DNA from: Solobacterium sp.
Lineage (GTDB): Bacteria; Bacillota_I; Bacilli_A; Erysipelotrichales; Erysipelotrichaceae
DNA: 45,891 bases
NCBI GenBank assembly: GCA_024696355.1
Contig: JAILGV010000072.1
Location: forward strand, 1-45,891
Direction of reading: 5' to 3'
Of this stretch, positions 24,785 to 32,082 are shown piece by piece (position 1 is the stretch's first letter; each line of letters starts with the position of its first letter). Position numbers and translations under genes: made by a program. A model generated the notes under the pieces. That model was not told the origin of the DNA, did not search any database, and saw only the letters and a program-made list of their open reading frames with translations.

Positions 24785-25912
24785 TTTTATGCGGTCCTTC
24801 AGGCCGTCGGTATATGTGATGCAGTAGTCGCCGTGTTCGAAGCTGTATTCATAATCCGCGGCTTTTTCTTTGTCCATAATCCATATTGCCTCGGCAGTTT
24901 CGCCGGGATGGGCTTTCCGGTATTCCTCGAGAACGTGCTTTCCCTGTTCGACGGTCATGGTGAACAGCGTGGTGGACAGGCAGTCGGCCGATCCGCTGTC
25001 AGTGGCAATGATCGACACGGAATGGAAATACTCGGCCGGGTAAAGGGTCTGCGGGTCAATGATGTGATGATAATTCTTTCCGTCGTCAGCTGTATAGTAG
25101 CGCTCGTAGTCGCCGCTGGTTACGAAGGACATGACGCCCGGCATACTGACAATCATGAAGATGCTGCCTCCGGACGGATTGGTGATTCCGACATTCCACG
25201 GCGTTCCGCTGTATTTGGGGCCGAGTGTCCGGGTGTTGCCGCCGGCGTTGATCGCGCCGTGAATTTCCCCGTCCTTTGTCAGAAGAAGACCGGTCTGTTC
25301 GGTGGCATATCCTTTGGCTATTCCTCCCACGTCAAGTGATGCCAGGGGATCGGTGATAAAGACCGTACTGTTTTCCTCGTCGATCTCAATGAGATCCCAG
25401 CCGGTATGCCTGTAAGCTTCAAGCAGCTCATCTCTGTCAGGCAGGGGGGCGGTTTTTCCTTCGGCATTCAGATCGATTCCTTCGCTTCTGAACTGATGCC
25501 AGATTTTCAGGACAGCGCCCATCGTCACATCAAATTCGCCGTCCGACAGATCATAAAACTCTTTTGCCTTTTTCAGCATGGCGATCACTTCCGGATCTGT
25601 TTTCACCGGAGCTGTTCCGGCGCTGTCATTGATTGCCCTGATGTTGTCACCGGTGCTTTCACCGTAAATATCGAACAGTTCGTTATATCTGCTGAATGCA
25701 TCGCACATAGCCGAAAAATGCGCATCAAACTGCTCTTTGGAGGACGTGGTTTCAGTGAGCTGGATGACGGTATCGAAGCCGGAGTCAACAGTTACATTAT
25801 TATATGTATTTACGGAAAGTTCTTCACTCTCCGTTTCTTCGGCAGGGACAGCCCTGCATCCTGAGAGCAGGGAAAAGCATATCAAAAAAATAAGGCAGAT
25901 GATTTTCTTCAT
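24776..25912 (-). CDS. apbE: FAD:protein FMN transferase (ApbE lipoprotein)
   Basis: ApbE attaches FMN covalently to threonine in Rnf/Nqr subunits, outside the membrane. The 378-residue protein starts with a lipoprotein signal: hydrophobic LIFLICFSLLS and lipobox LSGC (Cys 19). Conserved ApbE segments: DVGGIAKGYATEQTG, GAINAGGNTRTLG, HHIIDPQTLYPA, SADCLSTTLFTM. It is divergent from rnfC, 99 bp apart, so both may be controlled together; its targets RnfD and RnfG are next door. No SD is seen; a TATAAT lies 9 bp upstream of ATG. Confidence 0.96.
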   Translation of the reverse strand: MKKIICLIFLICFSLLSGCRAVPAEETESEELSVNTYNNVTVDSGFDTVIQLTETTSSKEQFDAHFSAMCDAFSRYNELFDIYGESTGDNIRAINDSAGTAPVKTDPEVIAMLKKAKEFYDLSDGEFDVTMGAVLKIWHQFRSEGIDLNAEGKTAPLPDRDELLEAYRHTGWDLIEIDEENSTVFITDPLASLDVGGIAKGYATEQTGLLLTKDGEIHGAINAGGNTRTLGPKYSGTPWNVGITNPSGGSIFMIVSMPGVMSFVTSGDYERYYTADDGKNYHHIIDPQTLYPAEYFHSVSIIATDSGSADCLSTTLFTMTVEQGKHVLEEYRKAHPGETAEAIWIMDKEKAADYEYSFEHGDYCITYTDGLKDRIKIN

Positions 25913-25915
25913 AGC

Positions 25916-25978
25916 AGTGGAATTATATCACAAACAACTGGGTTTCTTAGTGTAAAGGGGTTACATTAATGATATAAT
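25916..25978. promoter_or_regulatory. Divergent apbE/rnf promoter region
   Basis: Minus strand: TATAAT (25927-25922) 9 bp before apbE ATG. Plus strand: extended -10 TGATATAAT (25970-25978) for rnfC; -35s are weak. A partial Rex-like site (TTGTGATATAATTCC, 25933-25919 on minus) overlaps the apbE -10: its left half matches perfectly, the right half poorly. TTAATGAT occurs twice (25966-25973, 25980-25987) 14 bp apart around the rnf -10. Confidence 0.5.
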
Positions 25979-26011
25979 TTTAATGATTTTTAAAAAGGAA
26001 GGGTAAACATT

Positions 26012-27304
26012 ATGTCATTTTTAACCGGACCGATGCACTTTCATCTGGACGGTCATAAGGAACTGACAGCTCACAAGGAATACCTTAAGCTGCCTGAGCC
26101 TGATGATCTTTACATTCCGCTGGTGAACGGCAGAGCTGCCTGCAGGCCGCTGGTGAATGCTGGTGATGAAGTGAAAGTCGGACAGAAAATCGGTGAACCA
26201 ACTGACGGGTTCTGGTATGTTCCTATTTTCTCGCCTGTCTCGGGTACTGTTGTAGGCGTTGAGAAACGTATGACAACTATGCTCAAGCCGGGAGAGCACC
26301 TTCACATTAAGAATGATCACAAAGGAACGGCAGTTCGTGCTTTTGAGCCGTTTGACTACGAGAAGGCATCGTGGGAAGAACTTCATTCGTTTGTTAAGGA
26401 AGCAGGAATGGCCGGTCTCGGCGGAGCGGGATTCCCGACATTTGCCAAGTATTCAAAACCGGAAGGTATTGATCTGTTCATTGTGAATGCAGTTGAATGT
26501 GAGCCGTATCTCACAGCCGACTACAGGAATGCAATGGAAAATGCTGAACTGATGAAGGCAGGTGCGCTTGCTCTGCTCAAGCTGTGCAAAGCTCCCAAAG
26601 GTCTTGTTGCGGTAAAGGAAGACAAGAAAGATCTGATCGAAGTTCTGCACAGGCAGTTTGACGGTACCGGAATTGAAGTGGCTCCCGTCAAGGATATTTA
26701 TCCGGCAGGCTGGGAACGTACGCTTATTTATATGCTTACGGGAAAGCGCTACGACAGACTTCCTGCTGAAGCAGGCTGCATCCTCAACAATGTCAGCACC
26801 TGTATCGCTCTGGGCAACGCCATGGTCAACGGCATGCCGATCACACACAAGATGGTGACGGTTTCCGGTGACGGCGTACAGGATCCCCACAATGTCTATG
26901 TTCCGGTCGGCATGCCTGCCGGTGACATTATCAGACAGTGCGGCGGATATGTCGGTGAAGACTGCCTGCTGATTGCCGGCGGACCTATGATGGGCAAGAC
27001 AATTCCGAATGATCAGTTCGTAATCGGTATTGCCAACAACGGTCTGACCGTTCTGCAGCACCGTGAACCGTTCTCCGTCAAATGTCTGCGCTGCGGCAAG
27101 TGCACGGAAACATGTCCTTCAGGACTTGAACCGGTGCGCATCAACTTCGCAGAAAAGACAAAGGATATCGAGCTGCTCAAGAAGCTGGATATCATGTCAT
27201 GCATTCAGTGCGGATTGTGCACATACATCTGTCCGTCAAAGCTTGATGTGACAGAAGGCGTGGCAAGAGCAAAGCGTTATATGACTCTTGCGACGAAGAA
27301 GTAA
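26012..27304 (+). CDS. rnfC: Rnf electron transport complex subunit RnfC
   Basis: RnfC is the peripheral subunit that binds NAD(H) and FMN and exchanges electrons with ferredoxin-linked subunits. The 430-residue protein has an N-terminal RnfC-specific part, the NADH-site GLGGAGFPT (135-143, as in NuoF), an SLBB-like middle and two C-terminal [4Fe-4S] motifs: C358-x2-C-x2-C-x3-C368 (CLRCGKCTETCP) and C397-x2-C-x2-C-x3-C407 (CIQCGLCTYICP). The SD AAGGAAGGG is strong. First gene of an rnfC-D-G-E-A-(small)-B operon. Confidence 0.96.
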   Translation: MSFLTGPMHFHLDGHKELTAHKEYLKLPEPDDLYIPLVNGRAACRPLVNAGDEVKVGQKIGEPTDGFWYVPIFSPVSGTVVGVEKRMTTMLKPGEHLHIKNDHKGTAVRAFEPFDYEKASWEELHSFVKEAGMAGLGGAGFPTFAKYSKPEGIDLFIVNAVECEPYLTADYRNAMENAELMKAGALALLKLCKAPKGLVAVKEDKKDLIEVLHRQFDGTGIEVAPVKDIYPAGWERTLIYMLTGKRYDRLPAEAGCILNNVSTCIALGNAMVNGMPITHKMVTVSGDGVQDPHNVYVPVGMPAGDIIRQCGGYVGEDCLLIAGGPMMGKTIPNDQFVIGIANNGLTVLQHREPFSVKCLRCGKCTETCPSGLEPVRINFAEKTKDIELLKKLDIMSCIQCGLCTYICPSKLDVTEGVARAKRYMTLATKK

Positions 27305-27318
27305 GGGGGTTATGAGCA

Positions 27319-28791
27319 ATGAAATTAACATTTAAGCCCTCACCGAACTACCGTACAGCACAGAGTACATCCGGAATCATGTGGGATCTCACAATGTGTC
27401 TGTGTGCGGTCACATTGTTCTCGGTTGTTTACTACACAGTGGCAGGCGGCGTCAGCTACGGTCTGCGTGTAGTGATTATGATGGCGGCTTCGGTTGCGGC
27501 AGCACTTGCAACTGATGCGGCTTATCTGAAAGTGATGAAGCAGGATATCAAAAAAGGTATTCTGTCATCCTATTCCTGGATCACGGCGATGATCCTGGTT
27601 CTGATCTCACCGATCAAGGCAAGCTGCTACGCAATTATCATTGCAACGATTATTGCCGTATTCTTCGGCAAGCTGGCATTCGGCGGCTTCGGTCAGAATA
27701 TCTTCAACCCGGCTGCTTTCGGCGAAGCGATCATCATGAACAACTTCGCTGCGACATATGCCGAAGATCTCTATACAGGTGCTACACCTACAACAGCAAT
27801 CAAGGCATTCGGATGGCTCGCTGACAGCGGCAAGCTCAATTCTCTTGTGGCAGGCTACGGCGGATACGGAAGAATGCTGATCGGCGGCTATATCAGCACA
27901 ATCGGTTCAACATGTGCTCTGCTTCTGATTCTGTGCTGTGTCTTCCTGATCTGGAGAAGAGATATTGACTGGCAGGCACCGGTATTCTATATCGGAACAG
28001 TATTTGTTGAAACAGCGGTCATCGGTCTTATGAAGGGAAGCGGTCTGGGCCTCGGCTTATTCAACGTTCTCGCAGGCGGTGTTCTGTTCGGCGGCATATT
28101 CATGATGACCGACCCTGTCACAAGTCCTGTGACGATTCCCGGACGCATCGTATTTGCAGTGGGAGCTGCGAGCCTGACAGTTATTCTCAGAGGCAGATCC
28201 AACTTCGCTGACGGCGTTCTCTACAGTATCCTGATCATGAACATGCTGACACCGGCAATTGACAAGCTGTTTGACGGCAGCCAGATCAAAGATGCTGCGA
28301 AATTCAGAAAGTATACACTCATCGCTTCTGTATGTGCACTTGCAGTCACACTGCTGGTCGGAGGACTTTCCTCTGCAAAGAGACCTTCCTCCACTGCAAA
28401 ACCTGCTGAAATTCCGCACGTTTCCGCTGCTGCCAAAGCAAGCAGCTTCCCTGAATACGAACCGTCTGCCGAAGAGATTTCAAATGACGGCACAACAGCT
28501 GTTTACCATACAACAGCAAAGGGATTCCATGCTCTCAACGGCGGTGGAGAAGAACTGAACGAAGCGGATGTAACAATCGATCTCGCCACAAAGACAGTCA
28601 AGAAGGTTGAAATAACAGTATTCGGTGACACAGCGGGTATCGGTGATGTCGCAACATCTGACAGCAAGCTTGCGGCTTATGAAGGCATTTCCTCAATCGA
28701 TGAGGTCGATGCAGTCTCGGGCGCAACATTTACAAGCACATCGGTTAAAGCAATGGTTGAAGCCGCACTGAATACTGCGGCTGCCAACTGA
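27319..28791 (+). CDS. rnfD: RnfD with C-terminal FMN-binding domain (fusion)
   Basis: A 490-residue protein; ordinary RnfD is about 300-350. Residues ~20-355 are the polytopic RnfD core with the first flavinylation motif DLYTGATPTT (D150, T156 is the predicted FMN-threonine). A linker rich in Ala, Ser, Pro (~358-385) leads to a ~90-residue C-terminal FMN-binding domain (DTAGIGDVATSDSKL) that ends in a second motif, DAVSGATFTST (D464, T470). This resembles RnfG. It lies 14 bp after rnfC. The fusion is unusual for RnfD. Confidence 0.93.
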   Translation: MKLTFKPSPNYRTAQSTSGIMWDLTMCLCAVTLFSVVYYTVAGGVSYGLRVVIMMAASVAAALATDAAYLKVMKQDIKKGILSSYSWITAMILVLISPIKASCYAIIIATIIAVFFGKLAFGGFGQNIFNPAAFGEAIIMNNFAATYAEDLYTGATPTTAIKAFGWLADSGKLNSLVAGYGGYGRMLIGGYISTIGSTCALLLILCCVFLIWRRDIDWQAPVFYIGTVFVETAVIGLMKGSGLGLGLFNVLAGGVLFGGIFMMTDPVTSPVTIPGRIVFAVGAASLTVILRGRSNFADGVLYSILIMNMLTPAIDKLFDGSQIKDAAKFRKYTLIASVCALAVTLLVGGLSSAKRPSSTAKPAEIPHVSAAAKASSFPEYEPSAEEISNDGTTAVYHTTAKGFHALNGGGEELNEADVTIDLATKTVKKVEITVFGDTAGIGDVATSDSKLAAYEGISSIDEVDAVSGATFTSTSVKAMVEAALNTAAAN

Positions 28792-28804
28792 GGAGGAATG
28801 ACAT

Positions 28805-29323
28805 ATGAATAAAGATTCTATTTTATACAAAGTCGTTCTTCTGGGTGCCCTCTGCGGTATCTGCGGACTTATGCTCGGCGGCATCAACTCGATTACCGCA
28901 CCGGTTATCGAGGCGCAGGCACTCGCTGCAGAAAAAGAAAATCTGGAAAAAATCTATCCGGGCGCTTCCTTTACTCCGGTTGCGGAATTTGAGGATGAAT
29001 CCGGTCTGATCGAAGGAATTTTCATTGCTGAAGGCAAGGGAACTGTTTACAAGCTCAGAAACATCGGCTACAACTCCAACGGCTTTACATTTATGGTTGC
29101 CTTCAATGAAGACGGCACAGTCGGCGGCTTTACAGCTGTTGAACAGAGTGAAACAGCCGGCATCGGTTCAAGATGCTTTGATGATGAATATGTAAGTCAG
29201 GTCACTGCACTTACAAGTGCAGACGAAGCACCTCTGCTGTCCGGCGCAACTCTGACGTCCACTGCGATCCATGACGGAATTGAAGCTGCCAGAGCGCACT
29301 TCAACGGCAATGCCGGTAACTGA
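28805..29323 (+). CDS. rnfG: Rnf electron transport complex subunit RnfG
   Basis: A 172-residue membrane-anchored FMN-binding subunit. One N-terminal helix (VVLLGALCGICGLMLGGINSI, ~9-29) anchors a domain exposed outside the membrane. It has the segment TAGIGSRCFDDEYV and the flavinylation motif LSGATLTS (S146, T149) near the C-terminus. The position -3 is Pro rather than the Asp of the usual D-x2-(S/T)GAT pattern. It is shorter than many RnfG proteins (200+). Strong SD (TGAGGAGG). Confidence 0.94.
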   Translation: MNKDSILYKVVLLGALCGICGLMLGGINSITAPVIEAQALAAEKENLEKIYPGASFTPVAEFEDESGLIEGIFIAEGKGTVYKLRNIGYNSNGFTFMVAFNEDGTVGGFTAVEQSETAGIGSRCFDDEYVSQVTALTSADEAPLLSGATLTSTAIHDGIEAARAHFNGNAGN

Positions 29324-29334
29324 GGAGGCTTGAC

Positions 29335-30108
29335 ATGGAAAAGAAAAACGGATTCTTAACAGAGCTTATCCTGAACAACCCGGTATTCGGACTTTATCTG
29401 GGTATCTGCTCTGCACTCGGTATTACGACAGCGCTTGACAACGCTGTGGGTATGGGTATTGCAGTTATCATTATCCTGACAATCTCAAATATCGTCGTAT
29501 CTCTGATTGCTCCGATTACACCGGATGAAATTCATATTCCTGTATATATCGTAGTAATTGCCACACTGGTTACGATTGTCGGACTGCTGATGCAGGCATT
29601 CATGCCTTCTCTGTATTCCACACTCGGAGCCTTCGTTGACCTGATCGTCGTTAACTGTATTATTCTCGGACGTGCTGAAGCATATGCGAGCAGCCATAAT
29701 GTCAAAGATTCAATCAGAGACGGTCTTATGATGGGTCTTGCATATACATTTGCAATTCTGGCAATGTCACTGATCCGTCAGATTCTCGGAACAGGTGTTC
29801 TCTCACTTTCCAATCCGCTGACACAACAGACAATCTTCTCACTGAGACTGCTGCCTGCCGGATATGAAATTCCTGTACTGACCAGTCAGACAGGAGCGTT
29901 CCTTACATTTGCATGCCTCGCTGCTGCTGTGGCTGCATACAAGAACAGTATCGATGAAAAAGAAGCTGCTGCTGCTAAAGAAGCTGCCAAGAAGGCCGCT
30001 GCCGACAAGGCTGCCAAGGCGAAGGAAGCTGCTGCGAAAGCCGCTGCCGCCAAGGCTGCCGCTGCCAAAGCCGCTGCAGAGAAATCTTCTGTAAAGGAGG
30101 GCGCTTAA
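29335..30108 (+). CDS. rnfE: Rnf subunit RnfE with a long Ala/Lys-rich tail
   Basis: A 257-residue protein; the usual RnfE has about 200. The membrane core (residues ~1-205) has six helices and the two cysteines that coordinate the intramembrane [2Fe-2S] with RnfA: C25 (LYLGICSALG) and C108 (DLIVVNCIILGRAEA). The last ~50 residues are almost only Ala, Lys and Glu (EAAAKAAAAKAAAAKAAAEK), a helical histone H1-like tail; its position after the last helix suggests a cytosolic location. 1 bp separates it from rnfA. Confidence 0.93.
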   Translation: MEKKNGFLTELILNNPVFGLYLGICSALGITTALDNAVGMGIAVIIILTISNIVVSLIAPITPDEIHIPVYIVVIATLVTIVGLLMQAFMPSLYSTLGAFVDLIVVNCIILGRAEAYASSHNVKDSIRDGLMMGLAYTFAILAMSLIRQILGTGVLSLSNPLTQQTIFSLRLLPAGYEIPVLTSQTGAFLTFACLAAAVAAYKNSIDEKEAAAAKEAAKKAAADKAAKAKEAAAKAAAAKAAAAKAAAEKSSVKEGA

Positions 30109-30109
30109 T

Positions 30110-30691
30110 ATGACGATTGGTTCACTGTTTACAATCCTGATCGGCGGAATGCTGATTAATAACATTATCCTTGCAAGATTTATCGGCATGTGCCCGTTTA
30201 TGGGTGTTTCCACAAAACTGAGCTCTGCCGTAGGCATGGGTATCGCCGTTATCTTTGTCGTATTCGGTGCATCCGTTATGTCGTATCTGCTGTACTACTT
30301 CGTTCTGGTACCGCTGAATATTACATATATGCGTCTGATCTCGTTCATTCTTCTGATTGCATCCTTCGTTCAGTTTGTTGAGATGTTTATCAAGAAGACT
30401 TCACCGTCTCTTTACAAGTCACTGGGTATTTATCTTCCGCTGATCACAACAAACTGTGCAGTTCTCTATGTTGCGATCGACAATATTACACAGAAGTACA
30501 ATCTGATCGAAACAATGGTCAACTCGATCGGCGTACCTGCAGGATTCATGCTCGTGCTTGTGATCTTCGCTACAATCCGTGAACGTCTGTCCGGAAACGA
30601 CGTTCCGAAGGCATTCCAGGGAAATCCGATTGCGTTTGTTGTAGCAGCGATTATGGCGATTGCATTCGGCGCATTTGCCGGACTGGTATAA
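30110..30691 (+). CDS. rnfA: Rnf electron transport complex subunit RnfA
   Basis: A 193-residue integral membrane subunit with six helices, the antiparallel partner of RnfE. It carries the cluster-binding cysteines C28 (ARFIGMCPFMGVS) and C116 (LITTNCAVLYVAI) and the EMFIKKTSPSLYKSLGIYLPL segment typical of RnfA. Its length is normal. The SD GGAGGGCG precedes its start within the rnfE tail. Confidence 0.96.
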   Translation: MTIGSLFTILIGGMLINNIILARFIGMCPFMGVSTKLSSAVGMGIAVIFVVFGASVMSYLLYYFVLVPLNITYMRLISFILLIASFVQFVEMFIKKTSPSLYKSLGIYLPLITTNCAVLYVAIDNITQKYNLIETMVNSIGVPAGFMLVLVIFATIRERLSGNDVPKAFQGNPIAFVVAAIMAIAFGAFAGLV

Positions 30692-30698
30692 ATCAGCC

Positions 30699-30890
30699 AT
30701 GAACGGACTCTATGCTGTTCTGGTTGCCGGAGTTCTTCTCGGTCTGTATGTAATACTGATGACCCTGAACAAAAAAACCCCGGTTCCCGAAGGCTGTGAG
30801 AATCTCAGGCCTGACTGCAAAGCCTGCGGCATCGCCGACTGTGCAGTGAGAGTGAAGTACGAAGAAAAAGAAGGAGCGAATCTGAAATGA
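30699..30890 (+). CDS. Small membrane-anchored four-cysteine protein in the rnf operon
   Basis: A 63-residue ORF between rnfA and rnfB. It has one N-terminal helix (LYAVLVAGVLLGLYVILMTL, ~4-23) and a small domain with four cysteines, C33-x6-C40-x2-C43-x4-C48 (GCENLRPDCKACGIADC), a spacing that could bind an Fe-S cluster. It overlaps rnfB by 4 bp (ATGA), so the two are probably coupled. The ATG 30699 lacks a strong SD. I do not know a named family; it is not part of the standard Rnf complex. Confidence 0.72.
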   Translation: MNGLYAVLVAGVLLGLYVILMTLNKKTPVPEGCENLRPDCKACGIADCAVRVKYEEKEGANLK

Positions 30891-31168
30891 TTAGTGCAAT
30901 GTTGACAATGCTTGTGGTTGGTGCTGTCTGCGGACTGCTTCTGGGAATTGCGTCAATCGCATTCCATGTGGAACCTGATCACCGTGCAGAAGAACTTCTG
31001 GCAATGCTGCCGGGTTATAACTGCGGCGGATGCGGTTATCCCGGATGCTCCGGTATGGCTGCCGCTCTGGCAGACGGATCCGGTGATGTGGAAAAGTGCA
31101 AGCCGTCCAAAGCTGAAGCAAAAGCTGCCGTCAAGCAGTATCTTAAGGATCATCCTCAGGCTGCATAA
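30887..31168 (+). CDS. rnfB: Minimal RnfB (membrane helix plus one Fe-S motif only)
   Basis: A 93-residue version of RnfB, usually 180-330. It keeps the N-terminal helix (LTMLVVGAVCGLLLGIASIAF, ~6-26), the linker and the RnfB-type cluster motif C46-x2-C49-x4-C54-x16-C71 (CGGCGYPGCSG...). The ferredoxin-like domains that normally accept electrons from soluble ferredoxin are absent. It ends in a clean TAA followed by a strong terminator, and the next frames hold no CxxCxxC motif, so it is not an obvious frameshift. Confidence 0.9.
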   Translation: MISAMLTMLVVGAVCGLLLGIASIAFHVEPDHRAEELLAMLPGYNCGGCGYPGCSGMAAALADGSGDVEKCKPSKAEAKAAVKQYLKDHPQAA

Positions 31169-31196
31169 GCAGTCAGTCGATATCTGAATGTGAATG

Positions 31197-31231
31197 ACCC
31201 CGCTGATAAATGAGATCAGCGGGGTTTTCTT
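31197..31231 (+). terminator. Terminator of the rnf operon
   Basis: An 11-bp perfect stem, ACCCCGCTGAT (31197-31207) with ATCAGCGGGGT (31215-31225), followed by TTTCTTT. Confidence 0.9.
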
Positions 31232-31279
31232 TCGGGGAAGAAGCTGACCGCCGTCTATTAAACAGACGGAGGAACGTGT

Positions 31280-32008
31280 ATGAAAATGATAGTACTTAAG
31301 TCTGCAGCGGCGGTTACCGTTTCAATCCTGATTGCCATTCTGCTTCTGTTCGGTGTATCACTGAAAGCCTCGCAGCTTCTTGATCTACAGACGACGTATA
31401 TAGCGTCAAAAGATATTCTTCCCCGCACAAAGATTTCGGAATCCGATCTGATCGAGATCAGCGTGCCGGCGGGATATCTGCTTGATTATTCAGTGAATGA
31501 CAAAACACAGATCATCGGGAAATATACAGATATCCAGGGCAAGATTCCTGCCGGATCCGTGTTCTACAAATCCATGCTGTATGATGAGAAAAGCCTGCCT
31601 GACTATCCTTCGGCACAGCTGAAGGAAGGACAGTCGGCGTATACCCTGGAAACGGATCTTGCCCGCATGGGAGGACTGATCGTACCGGGACAGAGGGTTG
31701 ATATCTATGCTTCAATCACAGACAGGGACGGCACGGCAGTGACGGGAATTCTGGAGGAGAATGTCCGGGTGATCTCGGTCAAGGATCATAAGGGACTCGA
31801 TCTTGATGATCCGGAAAGCACCGGAATTCCGTATCTTGCCGTTCTGGCTGTCAGAAGTGCTGATCTTGTATATCTTTCTTCCGCTGAGGAGTCGGGGACA
31901 ATCCGCCTGTTTTCTTCCAGCAGGACATATGATGTTTCTGCCGAGGCACAGATTGCGGCGGATTCACCGGTTGTTGCCTATCTGATGAAAAAGGAAAGTG
32001 CGGTATAG
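31280..32008 (+). CDS. SAF-domain membrane-anchored protein (CpaB-like)
   Basis: A 242-residue protein with one N-terminal membrane helix (AAAVTVSILIAILLLFGVSL, ~9-28) and a SAF domain starting near ASKDILPRTKISESDLIEISVPAGYL (~43-68), then GKIPAGSVFYKSML. The middle LARMGGLIVPGQRVDIYA is typical of CpaB/FlgA-like proteins that help assemble pili. No other pilus gene is seen here. The SD GGAGG sits at the 3' side of a small hairpin (31251-31269), so its exposure may be regulated. Confidence 0.75.
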   Translation: MKMIVLKSAAAVTVSILIAILLLFGVSLKASQLLDLQTTYIASKDILPRTKISESDLIEISVPAGYLLDYSVNDKTQIIGKYTDIQGKIPAGSVFYKSMLYDEKSLPDYPSAQLKEGQSAYTLETDLARMGGLIVPGQRVDIYASITDRDGTAVTGILEENVRVISVKDHKGLDLDDPESTGIPYLAVLAVRSADLVYLSSAEESGTIRLFSSSRTYDVSAEAQIAADSPVVAYLMKKESAV

Positions 32009-32020
32009 GTATTCGCATCA

Positions 32021-32076
32021 TCTTAAAGATTAGTTAAGACATTCTTAAAACATTAATTCTGCCTGTACAGTATAAT
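32021..32076 (+). promoter_or_regulatory. Promoter of GT51 gene with 11-bp spaced TTAA hexamers
   Basis: TTAAAG (32023-32028), TTAAGA (32034-32039) and TTAAAA (32045-32050) recur every 11 bp, the last over the -35 position, followed by TATAAT (32071-32076). Direct hexamers at 11-bp spacing are typical of OmpR/PhoP/WalR-type response regulators. The -35 itself is weak, which fits an activator-dependent promoter. Confidence 0.55.
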
Positions 32077-32082
32077 GAAGCT

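Noticed and set aside
29950-30105. Ala/Lys coding repeat as a tandem DNA repeat or mobile element
   Set aside because: The repeat is in the protein; the codons vary, no exact long DNA repeat unit is seen.
30887-31230. rnfB as a frameshifted pseudogene
   Set aside because: The reading frame ends in a clean TAA and a strong terminator follows about 30 bp later; none of the other frames in between hold a CxxCxxC ferredoxin motif.
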